From positions 1 through 63,659 of the IMG/VR virus record IMGVR_UViG_3300045118_000327: 63,659 bases of DNA; one strand, given 5' to 3'. The position numbers were made by a program, and so were the translations under genes. Below, one piece after another: positions 15,053 through 24,073 of this stretch; the first letter of the stretch is position 1, and every line of letters begins with the position of its first letter. This DNA comes from a virus. The notes under the pieces are model-generated. The model searched no databases and was not told where the DNA came from. It saw nothing but the letters and a program-made list of their open reading frames with translations.

Positions 15053-15967
15053 ATGGAAAGTGTAAACACTAAAGCATTGAACGAAATTTTCGTTAACCGC
15101 CTTGATACTGAATTAGAGAAGGTGGCACAAGAGGTTGGTCAGTATATTCGTACCAAATTGCGTGAGAACGCATTTTCTCGCAAAATTATTAACCCACAAT
15201 ATGTAACTAAGGCTGATTTACAGCGTACTACATTACACGAGCAATTAGTTAAAATCGTTGACATCGAACCGGATGCAGGTGCAATGATGATTACTCTACG
15301 CGGACAACCAGACGTTCAATACGTTGAAGGCGACCGTGCAGAGGTTTCTTTCTTTGGTATTAGTTCGAAAGAATTCCAAAAGGTTGAAGAAGAGCTATTA
15401 GCATATGAAATGCCAATAACTGAACTAGTTGAACGTAATGCAGTAAAAGAGATCATGAAGATTGAAGATACAGCATTCATGACTGCAGTAGCAGCAGCAG
15501 TTGCAGCTTCGAGTAAGACGGTAACGTACACAACCACAACTTCAGGAATTATGGAGTTGAACATGTTCACAAAACTATTCAACAAGATGGAAGATTCCAC
15601 AACTGGAACAAATCCATTGGTAGTTGATGTAGTGTTAATGAACCAAGCAGATTACAATAAACTAGCTACACTACCTGCAACGACAGTAGGTTCGCCGGCT
15701 GCAAGTGAAGTGTATATTAACGGTTTTAAATACGCAACAATTTTGGGCAAAAAGTTCGTAACGACAATTAAGGGCGATTTGGTTCCAGAAGGCACAATGT
15801 ATGCGTTCGCACCTCAGGAATTTATGGGTAAATTCTATGTCCTAAACGATGTTAAATTCTGGATAGAGAAGAAACGTAACCTGATTAAGTGGTCCGCATA
15901 TGAGACCATTGGTATGGCTATTATCAACAACAAGGCAGTTGCAAAATTAACTTGGTCAAATGCATAA
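15053..15967 (+). CDS. Major capsid protein (HK97 fold)
   Basis: 304 residues. Preceded by AAGGAGA and followed by a strong terminator, as expected for a very abundant protein. The N-terminal arm (residues 1-30, including LDTELEKVA) is helical; then come strand-rich segments and a Lys-rich C-terminal region. The overall arrangement resembles HK97-type capsid proteins of myoviruses. The N-terminal arm shares the cluster's short motif and could be removed by the prohead protease. Confidence 0.8.
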   Translation: MESVNTKALNEIFVNRLDTELEKVAQEVGQYIRTKLRENAFSRKIINPQYVTKADLQRTTLHEQLVKIVDIEPDAGAMMITLRGQPDVQYVEGDRAEVSFFGISSKEFQKVEEELLAYEMPITELVERNAVKEIMKIEDTAFMTAVAAAVAASSKTVTYTTTTSGIMELNMFTKLFNKMEDSTTGTNPLVVDVVLMNQADYNKLATLPATTVGSPAASEVYINGFKYATILGKKFVTTIKGDLVPEGTMYAFAPQEFMGKFYVLNDVKFWIEKKRNLIKWSAYETIGMAIINNKAVAKLTWSNA

Positions 15968-15994
15968 CATTTGGTAAAAGCGGTACATTATTTT

Positions 15995-16023
15995 AAAGGC
16001 CAACAGATTTGTTGGCCTTTTTT
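15995..16023 (+). terminator. Rho-independent terminator after capsid gene
   Basis: AAGGCCAAC, loop AGATTT, GTTGGCCTT followed by a run of T: a classic intrinsic terminator 30 bases after the capsid stop codon. Confidence 0.85.
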
Positions 16024-16028
16024 ATTAG

Positions 16029-16057
16029 TTGACATTTATATAATTTTTTAGTATATT
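16029..16057 (+). promoter_or_regulatory. Sigma70-like promoter
   Basis: TTGACA, 17-base spacer ending TTTTTTAG, TATATT. Followed by ATAGGAGAA and the ATG at 16071. It restarts transcription straight after the terminator. Confidence 0.8.
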
Positions 16058-16070
16058 AATAGGAGAACAA

Positions 16071-16451
16071 ATGCAAGATATTAAAAATATCGATGATTTT
16101 ACTATTGGTGACACGTATTCTTTAACCCGCACGTTGAGTACAGTGCCTGGCAGCCATATTGTAACAGATGCTTTCTGGACCGTTAAATCTGATGTTGATC
16201 TTCCTGATGTAGATGCTGTATTTTCAATTCATATAACAAGGTATACGACAGCCTCGGGTATAGGTGAGGTTACAAATAACGCTGACGGTTCAGCACAATT
16301 ACAATTTATTGCAGAGCCCACTGTGTCGCTATTAATGGATGGAGCCAGTGTATATTATTATGATATACATATCAACTTAGACTCCGGCGAAAAGTATATG
16401 GTGGAGAATGGCAAGTTATTTACCAATAGGATTGTTCGTCGTACACATTAA
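16071..16451 (+). CDS. Hypothetical virion protein, beta-rich
   Basis: 126 residues, strand-rich, acidic; resembles an immunoglobulin-like or head/neck accessory domain in composition only. First gene after the post-capsid promoter. Confidence 0.55.
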   Translation: MQDIKNIDDFTIGDTYSLTRTLSTVPGSHIVTDAFWTVKSDVDLPDVDAVFSIHITRYTTASGIGEVTNNADGSAQLQFIAEPTVSLLMDGASVYYYDIHINLDSGEKYMVENGKLFTNRIVRRTH

Positions 16452-16459
16452 GAGGCACT

Positions 16460-16936
16460 ATGGCATATACAACTTACGAAGAAGCTGCAAAAGCATTAAG
16501 ACGCTATCTGAACGATCAGCCACAACTCAACGAATTAGACGAAGATTTTGAATCCACTGATGATGAGTTAGCTGATTTTATAAAACAATCTTTAAACACC
16601 ATCAACATGGAATTTTCACCAATTACTTATTGGACTATCGCAGATGTGGTAGTTGAACCAGGTGAGAATGGCTATATGCCTTGGAGTACAGTTAGATTAG
16701 GAGCTATATTAGAATTACTGACCGCAAAGGGAATCAGCTCGGCTAGAAATATGCTGGCTTTTTCTGATGCTGGTGGAGTACAAATAAGCCATCACGATAA
16801 ATGGGGACGTTATATTAATTATTATAATGTAATGAGACCAAAATTTGAGAAAGCAGTGGAGACTGCAAAAATTCGCTTTAATGTTAATCAAGCTTATGGC
16901 GGTTTTAGTTCTCCATTTTCTTTTGACGTATATTAA
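16460..16936 (+). CDS. Putative head-completion/neck protein
   Basis: 158 residues, helical N-terminus with an acidic patch, then a mixed region. Position right after the capsid genes and before the next neck-like gene suits a head-tail connector protein. No signature seen. Confidence 0.5.
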   Translation: MAYTTYEEAAKALRRYLNDQPQLNELDEDFESTDDELADFIKQSLNTINMEFSPITYWTIADVVVEPGENGYMPWSTVRLGAILELLTAKGISSARNMLAFSDAGGVQISHHDKWGRYINYYNVMRPKFEKAVETAKIRFNVNQAYGGFSSPFSFDVY

Positions 16937-17718
16937 TGATAAAGATTCTTGATACCGCATTGGCGCAAGTGTCGCCGTCGTTTATAACTGTTAGTTGGAC
17001 ATTGGAACCAACAACTGAAAGTTTCTTAGATTATCATATTGATATTTATAGAAGCGAATTACCTTCCCTGCAAGCAGCGGATTATGATTTAGTTGCGTCA
17101 GGTATTTCTCCGTATTATCATGGATCGTATAATGATATAACCATTTCTGGTCTAACTACAAAGTACGCCACATACAATTATAAAATAGCCGTAATAAATA
17201 ATACTACTGAAGAGACTGTTTATTCTTTGCCAAAGGGTCTTTCAGTAACATCCGACAACGATGCTAGGTATATTATTAAACATCGTGAATTGGTGCTTAA
17301 TCGATTAAGTGGTGCAGATTTTATATTATTAAAACGCAAGACTTTTGGAACTTTTTGCACCGCATGTTATGATGAGACTTTGCAGCGTCAATCTGACTCT
17401 AAATGCACAGTTTGCTTTGATACCAAGTATACTGGAGGTTATTATCTTCCACACAGGTTCAGAGCTCAAATGAATAATAATCCTCCCAGACATGTGTTAA
17501 CAACATATGGTGACTGGCAGGATAGTGATGCTATAATAACGATGAGTAACACCCCTGTTTTAAGTCCCACCGATATAATCGTCGATAGATTAGGTGTCAG
17601 ATGGCGTGTAGTAACTATAAAAACAGTTAATAAAGCAATGTTTTTGATATCACAGCAGGCACAAGTTAGACAGGTAGAAATTGACAATATCGTATATTCT
17701 TTTCCTATTTCTTGGTAA
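16936..17718 (+). CDS. FN3-like and zinc-ribbon structural protein
   Basis: 260 residues. Residues 10-100 look like a fibronectin type III domain (FITVSW strand, then YDLVASGI and a YNYKIAVIN strand). Residues about 140-160 hold two CxxC pairs (CTAC...CTVC), a zinc-ribbon candidate. A strand-rich C-terminus follows. Probably a neck or tail-completion protein by position. Confidence 0.6.
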   Translation: MIKILDTALAQVSPSFITVSWTLEPTTESFLDYHIDIYRSELPSLQAADYDLVASGISPYYHGSYNDITISGLTTKYATYNYKIAVINNTTEETVYSLPKGLSVTSDNDARYIIKHRELVLNRLSGADFILLKRKTFGTFCTACYDETLQRQSDSKCTVCFDTKYTGGYYLPHRFRAQMNNNPPRHVLTTYGDWQDSDAIITMSNTPVLSPTDIIVDRLGVRWRVVTIKTVNKAMFLISQQAQVRQVEIDNIVYSFPISW

Positions 17719-17727
17719 AGTAAAAAA

Positions 17728-17755
17728 AGTTTTAGGTCCTTTCGGACCCAAAACT
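17728..17755. terminator. Bidirectional terminator
   Basis: AGTTTTAGGTCC, loop TTTC, GGACCCAAAACT: an inverted repeat with A/T tracts on both sides, between converging genes, so it can end transcripts from both strands. Confidence 0.75.
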
Positions 17756-17948
17756 AATTTGACCCAAAGGCTACATTTAGATTTTCATCATAAAATACAG
17801 GACGTACTTGTCCACCATCTGTTCTTGTTAGTCTTGGATCGCGCAAGTTCGCAAGTGTTATTGTATCTTCACTAGGTAAAACCTTATACGACTGTAGTGC
17901 TTTTATATGAAAATTAGAAAACTTTTTCTTTCTACGACGTTTAGCCAT
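17754..17948 (-). CDS. Small hypothetical protein, basic N-terminus
   Basis: 64 residues starting MAKRRRKKKF. An isolated minus-strand gene inside plus-strand clusters, with an AGGAGA ribosome site and a GGTATAAGA motif upstream. It ends in TAG, a rare stop in this window. Function unknown. Confidence 0.6.
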   Translation of the reverse strand: MAKRRRKKKFSNFHIKALQSYKVLPSEDTITLANLRDPRLTRTDGGQVRPVFYDENLNVAFGSN

Positions 17949-17969
17949 AGTTCTCCTTTTTTAGAGTTT

Positions 17970-17998
17970 TTGTTTGAAGAAAGCTTCTAAATTATAAC
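17970..17998 (+). promoter_or_regulatory. Sigma70-like promoter
   Basis: TTGTTT, 17-base spacer, TATAAC, upstream of the gene at 18019. It faces away from the minus-strand motif at 18001. Confidence 0.5.
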
Positions 17999-18000
17999 TA

Positions 18001-18009
18001 TCTTATACC
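18001..18009 (-). promoter_or_regulatory. GGTATAAGA promoter-like motif
   Basis: Minus-strand CGG-TATAAGA about 50 bases upstream of the isolated gene 17754-17948. Confidence 0.5.
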
Positions 18010-18018
18010 GGAAAAAAC

Positions 18019-18426
18019 ATGTTAAAGTCTGCATTATTTACAATAAAACAAGACGAATTATTATCAAAAGATAAGCCACTTGAATTCATTTCAACATCTA
18101 TACTACATGCTTTTAAACAAGTCAATCCAAAAATCACAAAAGAATTAATAACAGTTTTTACCCAATTAAAAGGTGATTCAATGTCTTTTTGGGGCGAAGT
18201 AGATGAACGCCCATTACTAAAAGAAGATATATTGCAAACAGTGGCCAACGCTGTGGATCATATTGGTCCAAATGGTGAAGGGCTCAAAGCACAAATTACG
18301 AAGACTGGTACTGAAGTGTGTATAGTAATAGGTTTTGTTTATAAAGAAATTACACCTGAATTGTTGGAAAAAGAAAATCCACAACACCATAAAAATGTAC
18401 AAAGATGGATGGAGATAGGCACATAA
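18019..18426 (+). CDS. Hypothetical protein
   Basis: 135 residues, no family recognised. A GGAAAAAA stretch serves as weak ribosome site. It overlaps the HNH gene that follows by 22 bases. Confidence 0.55.
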   Translation: MLKSALFTIKQDELLSKDKPLEFISTSILHAFKQVNPKITKELITVFTQLKGDSMSFWGEVDERPLLKEDILQTVANAVDHIGPNGEGLKAQITKTGTEVCIVIGFVYKEITPELLEKENPQHHKNVQRWMEIGT

Positions 18427-18689
18427 AGCGCACTAAAATATTTACATCTGTGCTCGAGAAAGTTAAAAGTGACAATATAAACAAATACGGAGTATTGACA
18501 TGCGAAATATGCAAACAGCAAATAGAACACGAGATATACCATTTTGATCATATAATACCAGTATCACGGTATTCCAAAAAACGTACTCCCTTTCGTATGA
18601 ATGGTGTTCGTAATTTACAAATTACGTGTGAGCGATGCAATTTAAAGAAAAGTAATAAAATAAAGAAAGTGAAATTTAAGACATTATGA
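18405..18689 (+). CDS. HNH endonuclease
   Basis: 94 residues. Shows CEIC and CERC zinc pairs around the catalytic core FDHIIPVSR and a conserved N (NLQ): a compact HNH/betabetaalpha-Me nuclease. Free-standing HNH genes are common mobile passengers in large phages; it could also act in packaging. It lies at the entry of the sugar island. Confidence 0.8.
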   Translation: MDGDRHIKRTKIFTSVLEKVKSDNINKYGVLTCEICKQQIEHEIYHFDHIIPVSRYSKKRTPFRMNGVRNLQITCERCNLKKSNKIKKVKFKTL

Positions 18690-19528
18690 AGATATTTGAA
18701 TTTCGTAGAAATGAATGGGGTATAGCTTTTAAACGCATTTCAGATGCGTTGCATAGGTATGCGCCTGATTGGGTCGAATGGACCAACTATGAAAATTGTG
18801 ACATTATGATTGTTCATGTAGTTGGAGGCGGAGAAATTCCTGCATTAGAGATGCCTAAACCGAAAGTGGTGATTCAACATTGTTATTTTACCGCCAGTGC
18901 GCATGAAATAGATTACGCAAAATATTGGGCACAATCTATTATGGCCGTTTCATTTCATGACTTACGTAAATATACTGATAAAGATATCCCTTATTATGGT
19001 ATGCCATGGGGTGCAGACGATAATGTTTTTTGTCGCACAAATACGGGTAATCGTGCCATTAAAGTAATTGCTACGGGGCATATCGCTGAAACTGAGGCCA
19101 TAGATAAAGTATATGAAGCAGTCAAACAATTAAAACAAACTTTATATCATACCGGACAAAATTTTGGATGGGACAAACGATTCTACAGATACTTAGATTA
19201 TATGCCAGATAATGAGTTCGCTGAGGTACTTAATGGCACACAATATATATCAGCGTTACGTTTTATTGAAGGCTTCGAATTAATGGCAATTGAAGGCTTG
19301 TTTTGCGGGGCACGCCCGATTATACCAGATGATCCAACTTATGATTGGTATCGGGAACATGCATATACAATAGTCAAGGACAAAGATATAGTAGAACAAT
19401 TAGTTGAAATTCTAAAAGATACCCCGCGACCAATGGATGAAAATGAACGCTTAGTGATTGTAAATAAATTTAAATGGTCTCATTTAATTGGAGACTTTTT
19501 TACCACTTTAAAACAAAGGATAAATTAA
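18686..19528 (+). CDS. Glycosyltransferase, GT-B fold
   Basis: 280 residues. The C-terminal Rossmann half has the conserved acidic motif in RFIEGFELMAIEGLFCGARP, the donor-binding region of GT4-like enzymes. The N-terminal half is short. Overlaps its neighbours (ATGA and TAATG), marking a translationally coupled operon. Likely transfers an activated sugar to an unknown acceptor. Confidence 0.7.
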   Translation: MKIFEFRRNEWGIAFKRISDALHRYAPDWVEWTNYENCDIMIVHVVGGGEIPALEMPKPKVVIQHCYFTASAHEIDYAKYWAQSIMAVSFHDLRKYTDKDIPYYGMPWGADDNVFCRTNTGNRAIKVIATGHIAETEAIDKVYEAVKQLKQTLYHTGQNFGWDKRFYRYLDYMPDNEFAEVLNGTQYISALRFIEGFELMAIEGLFCGARPIIPDDPTYDWYREHAYTIVKDKDIVEQLVEILKDTPRPMDENERLVIVNKFKWSHLIGDFFTTLKQRIN

Positions 19529-19959
19529 TGGAGGCTCAAACACGTTACTATGTACCTACTTTTGCCGAACTTATAGATCGTCTTAGTATAGTTATCTTGA
19601 AGTCAATATTCGCATCTGAGAATTCTGCAGCATACGAAGAAGAACAAAAACTTATCATGGCCGATATCAATATGTTATTAACTACAACACCGTCAGTTAG
19701 TGCTGATATGATTCGTGCTATATTAATAGTTATGCTAACCAATAGGTATATATGGGAGAACGAAAGCAAGGCGCGTGCTGGTGGTTCAGAACAAGATAAA
19801 CTTTTAAAATTGACGCACTCGATAAATGGTGTACGTAATACAGCTAAGAATGTTATTTCGCGTGAACGCGGAGAGCGTGTAGACTTAAAAATAGATGCGC
19901 TGGCTGCAGGGTTAATTCAGGAGTTCGGTAATTGGAATATATTTAAAGGCGACAAATGA
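19528..19959 (+). CDS. Hypothetical protein of sugar island
   Basis: 143 residues from the ATG at 19528, chosen because of the TAATG overlap with the upstream stop and the AAAGGA site. Helical throughout (AELIDRLSIVILKS, then RYIWENESKARAG). Similar small proteins occur beside glycosyltransferases in phage and bacterial sugar clusters, function unknown. Confidence 0.6.
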   Translation: MEAQTRYYVPTFAELIDRLSIVILKSIFASENSAAYEEEQKLIMADINMLLTTTPSVSADMIRAILIVMLTNRYIWENESKARAGGSEQDKLLKLTHSINGVRNTAKNVISRERGERVDLKIDALAAGLIQEFGNWNIFKGDK

Positions 19960-20804
19960 AATTAACTGCCGTCGCAACTTGTAGAAATGATGGTTATCGG
20001 GGTGATTTACATTTACGAGTACCATTTAGTATTAATGCATTGACCGCCACATTCGATGAAGTAATTTATGTTGATTGGAATTCACCGTCAGGTATAGACT
20101 TGATAACAGCGCTTGGAGATGCCATAAATAAAACAGGTAAATTACGAGTATTAAAAGTAAATAAGGCACAAACAGATCAAGTCACAAAGAACGATCCTGG
20201 TGCGCCGGCAAGTTGTGGGTTACTAGGTAATAATATGGCAATACGTAGGTCCACAGGAGACTGGATATTAATAACATCATTAGATTCGATTGTACCCGAT
20301 CGAGCATCATTTGAAAAATTAACCGCAGACCCAAAAATAGGTTGGGTCATTTCTAGGCATGATGTAGATTTTGCGGAATTAAAACAATTTAATGCTAAAG
20401 ATATAGAAGTTGTTCAAAGGTATTTTAGGGAAAATCTACCAAGATATGGTGGGCACGGTTTTAGTGGGGCCTGCGCTGGTGATGTGTGGTCTATCCTTGA
20501 TTGTTGTGGTGATTTTCAGTTTTTTCATAAAGACGTTTTATTTGAAATACGTGGTTATGAAGAAGAATATTTTTATAAAGGGTACACTGATAGTAATTTA
20601 AATAAGAAAGCTATTCTCGCAGGATATCCCGTAAAACCATGTTTTGATATCGCTACCATGCATATGAGTCATCCGGGATATGGTTTCGGTGGAACCGGCT
20701 CACGAATAAATGACATCTACGGTTGTTTAATAAATGCAGGTGCTACCAAGAACGCCGCCACATGGGGCGCGTCTCCATTTACATTAGAAGAATTTACTGT
20801 ATGA
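19956..20804 (+). CDS. Glycosyltransferase, GT-A (family 2-like)
   Basis: 282 residues. N-terminal nucleotide-binding region (AVATCRNDGY, then VDWNSP), a central TSLDSIVPD as DxD-like metal site, and GDFQFFHKDVLFEIRGYEEE typical of GT2 acceptor loops. Linked by ATGA overlap to the radical SAM gene. Confidence 0.7.
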   Translation: MKLTAVATCRNDGYRGDLHLRVPFSINALTATFDEVIYVDWNSPSGIDLITALGDAINKTGKLRVLKVNKAQTDQVTKNDPGAPASCGLLGNNMAIRRSTGDWILITSLDSIVPDRASFEKLTADPKIGWVISRHDVDFAELKQFNAKDIEVVQRYFRENLPRYGGHGFSGACAGDVWSILDCCGDFQFFHKDVLFEIRGYEEEYFYKGYTDSNLNKKAILAGYPVKPCFDIATMHMSHPGYGFGGTGSRINDIYGCLINAGATKNAATWGASPFTLEEFTV

Positions 20805-22162
20805 AAATTTTGTTCTGTATATATGAATTGGATTATGCTGATCATATAGCGATAGCGCACTTATCCGCTATTGCTAAAAAACGTGATCATCAGACATTTT
20901 TCTGTGCTTTAACAGATTATCCAACTGTTTTGAATTCATATAAACCGGACATTGTAGCTTATTCTTTAAATGTTTATGGATATAAAGAAATGATTGATGC
21001 ACATAAATTAGCGAAAACAAAACACAATTTTTTATCTATAGCTGGTGGGCCTCAGATTACTTTTGCACCGCAAGATTTCGAAAACACGGCCATCGACGCT
21101 TTCTGTGTTGGCGAGGGAGATCTTGTATTTGATGACTTTCTTAAATGTGTAGAAAATAATGAATCCTACGACAATGTTTTAAATATAATAACAAAAGAAA
21201 AGATAAATCCTATACGACCACTCATTAGTGACTTAAATATTTTGCCCGAAGCGGACAGGGATTTGGTGTTGAATAATTCCTTCTTAAAGAATACTCCTAA
21301 AAAAACCTTTTACGCTACAAGGGGATGCCCGTTCTTTTGTCATTATTGTGCAAATAGCGCGTATCGTGCTTTGTATAAAGGGAAGGGTAAATCTGCTAGA
21401 CGGTTTTCACCAGATCGAATTATTGATGAAATACAACGTGTTCGTAAAAATTATCGCACAGAGTTCATAAAATTCGGGGACGATCTTTTCGCATTAAAAG
21501 CAGATAGTTGGCTTGATGCGTTTACCCGTAGATATAAGAAGGAAGTAGATTTGCCGTTCAATTGCTATTTACGCATTGACCACGTAGATAAAGATTTACT
21601 TGCTATGTTGAAGTCCGCCAATTGCTACTCCGTTCATCTATCCGTTGACAGTATGTCAGAACATGTGCGCGAAGCAGTATTGGGACGACATATGCAAAAG
21701 ATCGATGTAACGAAAACAGCGCGTATGATCGCAGATACAGGAATACGCACGTGGGTTAATTTTATGTTGGCGGCTCCTGAATCTACGGTGAAAGATGATA
21801 TGGATATCATTGATTTTGGTTATAAAGGTAAGGTTACATATTTGGCCTGTTCAACTACAGTACCAATGAATGGTACCAAACTTTATGAATATAGTTTACA
21901 AAAAGGTATTCTTGATCCAACATATGTAGGAGATATGACAGACTGTTCAAAGAAATCCCCGTACAAGTCTTTTTCTGAACGTGAAAAAGAAATACGCTAT
22001 AATATTTTCTTACTTGGAAGTTTTGCGGCTAAATTACCTAATCCATTACGCGCGTGTATGAAATTACTTATACGCTATATAAAACCTAATAAATTATTTA
22101 TATTTGTCAGAGATAAGTATTACAAGTATAGTATAGAAAACAGAATTTTTAAATTAGCATAA
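20801..22162 (+). CDS. Radical SAM enzyme with B12-binding-like domain
   Basis: 453 residues from the ATG at 20801 (ATGA overlap with the upstream gene). Residues 1-130 form a Rossmann domain like the cobalamin-binding domain of B12-radical SAM proteins (IVAYSLNVYGYK, then AGGPQITFAP and VGEGD). Residues 172-186 hold the iron-sulfur motif C176-x3-C180-x2-C183. The rest is a TIM-barrel-like radical SAM core. Family reactions include methylation at unreactive carbons and ring rearrangements. In this context the substrate is probably a nucleotide sugar or glycan. Confidence 0.8.
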   Translation: MKILFCIYELDYADHIAIAHLSAIAKKRDHQTFFCALTDYPTVLNSYKPDIVAYSLNVYGYKEMIDAHKLAKTKHNFLSIAGGPQITFAPQDFENTAIDAFCVGEGDLVFDDFLKCVENNESYDNVLNIITKEKINPIRPLISDLNILPEADRDLVLNNSFLKNTPKKTFYATRGCPFFCHYCANSAYRALYKGKGKSARRFSPDRIIDEIQRVRKNYRTEFIKFGDDLFALKADSWLDAFTRRYKKEVDLPFNCYLRIDHVDKDLLAMLKSANCYSVHLSVDSMSEHVREAVLGRHMQKIDVTKTARMIADTGIRTWVNFMLAAPESTVKDDMDIIDFGYKGKVTYLACSTTVPMNGTKLYEYSLQKGILDPTYVGDMTDCSKKSPYKSFSEREKEIRYNIFLLGSFAAKLPNPLRACMKLLIRYIKPNKLFIFVRDKYYKYSIENRIFKLA

Positions 22163-22164
22163 TT

Positions 22165-22818
22165 ATGGAATTATTTAGAGAAAAACAAAGAGAAATAACT
22201 ATTACAAAACAAGAGCTCATTGATTTTGAAAGTGATGTCGCTGCTCGATGGGAACAAGGGCAAATAAAAGCTCCTGTTCACCTGTCTTTTAATAATGAGG
22301 ATTATTTGATCGAATTATTTCAATTTATTCATCCAGATGACTGGGTGTTTACAACTTGGCGAAATCATTATCATGCATTATTACACGGAGTTCCCAAAGA
22401 TGAGTTATTAAATAAAATATTGGCAGGCCAAAGCATATCATTTCAATCTCCACAACATCATCTTTATACGTCAGCTATCGTTGGTGGTATACTACCTATT
22501 GCAGTTGGTGCGGCGGCTGGACTGAAACTAAATCTTAACACAACTCGCATGGTGTGGTGCTTTGTTGGTGATATGGCCAGTGAAAGTGGTATCTTTTACG
22601 AAGCAGTGAAGTATTCGGTACGTAATGATCTTCCTATTCATTTTGTTATAGAAGATAATGGATTAAGCACAAATACGCCAACACAGGAAGCATGGGGTAA
22701 ATTACGATCGGCCGAATTATTTGTAGATATTGAATCCCCCGAAAAATATATATCATATTTTAGTTATAAACGTGAACGCTATCCGCATGTAGGGATAGGG
22801 AAATGGATACATTTCTAA
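22165..22818 (+). CDS. Thiamine-diphosphate enzyme, E1-alpha-like subunit
   Basis: 217 residues, shorter than the usual 320 or more. It has the ThDP-binding motif GDMASESG followed 27 residues later by EDNGLS (GDx...N type) and the upstream H-H-L-Y/AIVGG region of pyruvate or branched-chain 2-oxoacid dehydrogenase E1-alpha chains. Needs the next gene as partner, since E1 active sites form between alpha and beta chains. In sugar clusters such enzymes can add two-carbon units to keto-sugars. Confidence 0.75.
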   Translation: MELFREKQREITITKQELIDFESDVAARWEQGQIKAPVHLSFNNEDYLIELFQFIHPDDWVFTTWRNHYHALLHGVPKDELLNKILAGQSISFQSPQHHLYTSAIVGGILPIAVGAAAGLKLNLNTTRMVWCFVGDMASESGIFYEAVKYSVRNDLPIHFVIEDNGLSTNTPTQEAWGKLRSAELFVDIESPEKYISYFSYKRERYPHVGIGKWIHF

Positions 22819-23363
22819 TGGACTATTTTGATGAATTAAAGCGAGCAATGAAGTATTTGGGCGAACAATCAAATACAAAGTTTATCGGACAATCAGTGGT
22901 GTGGGACGGTCATGCCTTATTTAAAAGTTTAGTAGATGTGCCAATGGAAAAACGTATTGAATTACCAGTATTCGAAGATTTCCAGATGGGGCTTAGTATT
23001 GGTATGGCCTTGGAAGGAATAGTTCCAATCAGTATTTATCCAAGAGCCGACTTTTTAATCATAGCTGCGAATCAAATAACTAACCATTTGGCAAATATAC
23101 GTAAAGTATCCGAAGGCGGGTATAAACCTAAAATTATAATACGAACTAGCGTCGGCGCTATCGAGCCGCTATATCCTGGTCCTCAACATTGTCAGGATCA
23201 TACTGAGGCATTGAAGTTATTATGTCGCGGAGAAATTGAGGTTGTCCAATTAAAAAGTAAGTATGATATATTATATGCTTATTATATTGCATATACCCGA
23301 GAAGATGGTAAGTCTACAATATTAATTGAATACGGTGATCTATATCATAAGGTGGAGGCATGA
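22803..23363 (+). CDS. Thiamine-diphosphate enzyme, E1-beta-like subunit
   Basis: 186 residues: only the pyrimidine-binding domain of E1-beta, without the usual C-terminal domain. The ThDP-activating glutamate is the E of LPVFEDFQMG, followed by SIGMALEG. Overlaps the alpha gene; an alternative start at 22818 gives a TAATG overlap as seen elsewhere in this operon. Together with the upstream gene it makes a minimal heteromeric ThDP enzyme. Confidence 0.7.
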   Translation: MDTFLMDYFDELKRAMKYLGEQSNTKFIGQSVVWDGHALFKSLVDVPMEKRIELPVFEDFQMGLSIGMALEGIVPISIYPRADFLIIAANQITNHLANIRKVSEGGYKPKIIIRTSVGAIEPLYPGPQHCQDHTEALKLLCRGEIEVVQLKSKYDILYAYYIAYTREDGKSTILIEYGDLYHKVEA

Positions 23364-24073
23364 TCGAGGTAAGTATTTTTGGTGCGGCAATACGTACTAA
23401 TATTTGGCTTGAGTTATACGAGAATTTTCGCAAGGCAGGCGTTTCCTTTGAAATGATATTTGCTGGTCCTAACATACCATCATATACTTTACCCGATAAT
23501 TTTAAACACATTCATACGTCGGTTAAACCCGCACAGGCAATTGAGATTACCAGACGAGCCTGCACCGGTCGATTTATAATGAATACGGCTGATGATATGT
23601 GTTATCCTGACGATATGTTAGCTAGATTTGTAGACGCGTGGGAAAAAGCACCGAATAAAAAAACAATGTTTTCGGGTAGATATGCCTCCGCAGATCTTAT
23701 AAGTATTGAGAGTATACAACATTACAATATGAATGTTATGACTAGTCCGTTAGTGCCCTTAAATGGATTCTTATCTAGAGAAACATCGGATGAAATCGGA
23801 GGGCTTGATACTAATTTTATAGGATTATATTGGGACCTGGATCGAGCATTACGTCTTTATGAATTAGGCGGACTTGTGCAAATTTTGTGGGATATCGCTG
23901 CATATGAAACACAGCCACATCAATTGTTAAATAATTATGGTGCGGCAGATCGTATGTATTTAAATTTTCTTTATGGGGAATATGGGAAACAGAAAAGAAA
24001 GAAACCAGTAGATCATTATAAGGATAATGATCTATTAACAATATCACAGGGGCAAAAAGGAAGCTGGACATGA
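23360..24073 (+). CDS. Glycosyltransferase, GT-A (family 2-like)
   Basis: 237 residues. NTADDMCYPDDML contains the DDM metal-binding triad typical of GT2 enzymes, preceded by the nucleotide-binding strand. C-terminal part is helical with aromatic residues. Coupled by ATGA overlaps to both neighbours. Confidence 0.7.
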   Translation: MIEVSIFGAAIRTNIWLELYENFRKAGVSFEMIFAGPNIPSYTLPDNFKHIHTSVKPAQAIEITRRACTGRFIMNTADDMCYPDDMLARFVDAWEKAPNKKTMFSGRYASADLISIESIQHYNMNVMTSPLVPLNGFLSRETSDEIGGLDTNFIGLYWDLDRALRLYELGGLVQILWDIAAYETQPHQLLNNYGAADRMYLNFLYGEYGKQKRKKPVDHYKDNDLLTISQGQKGSWT

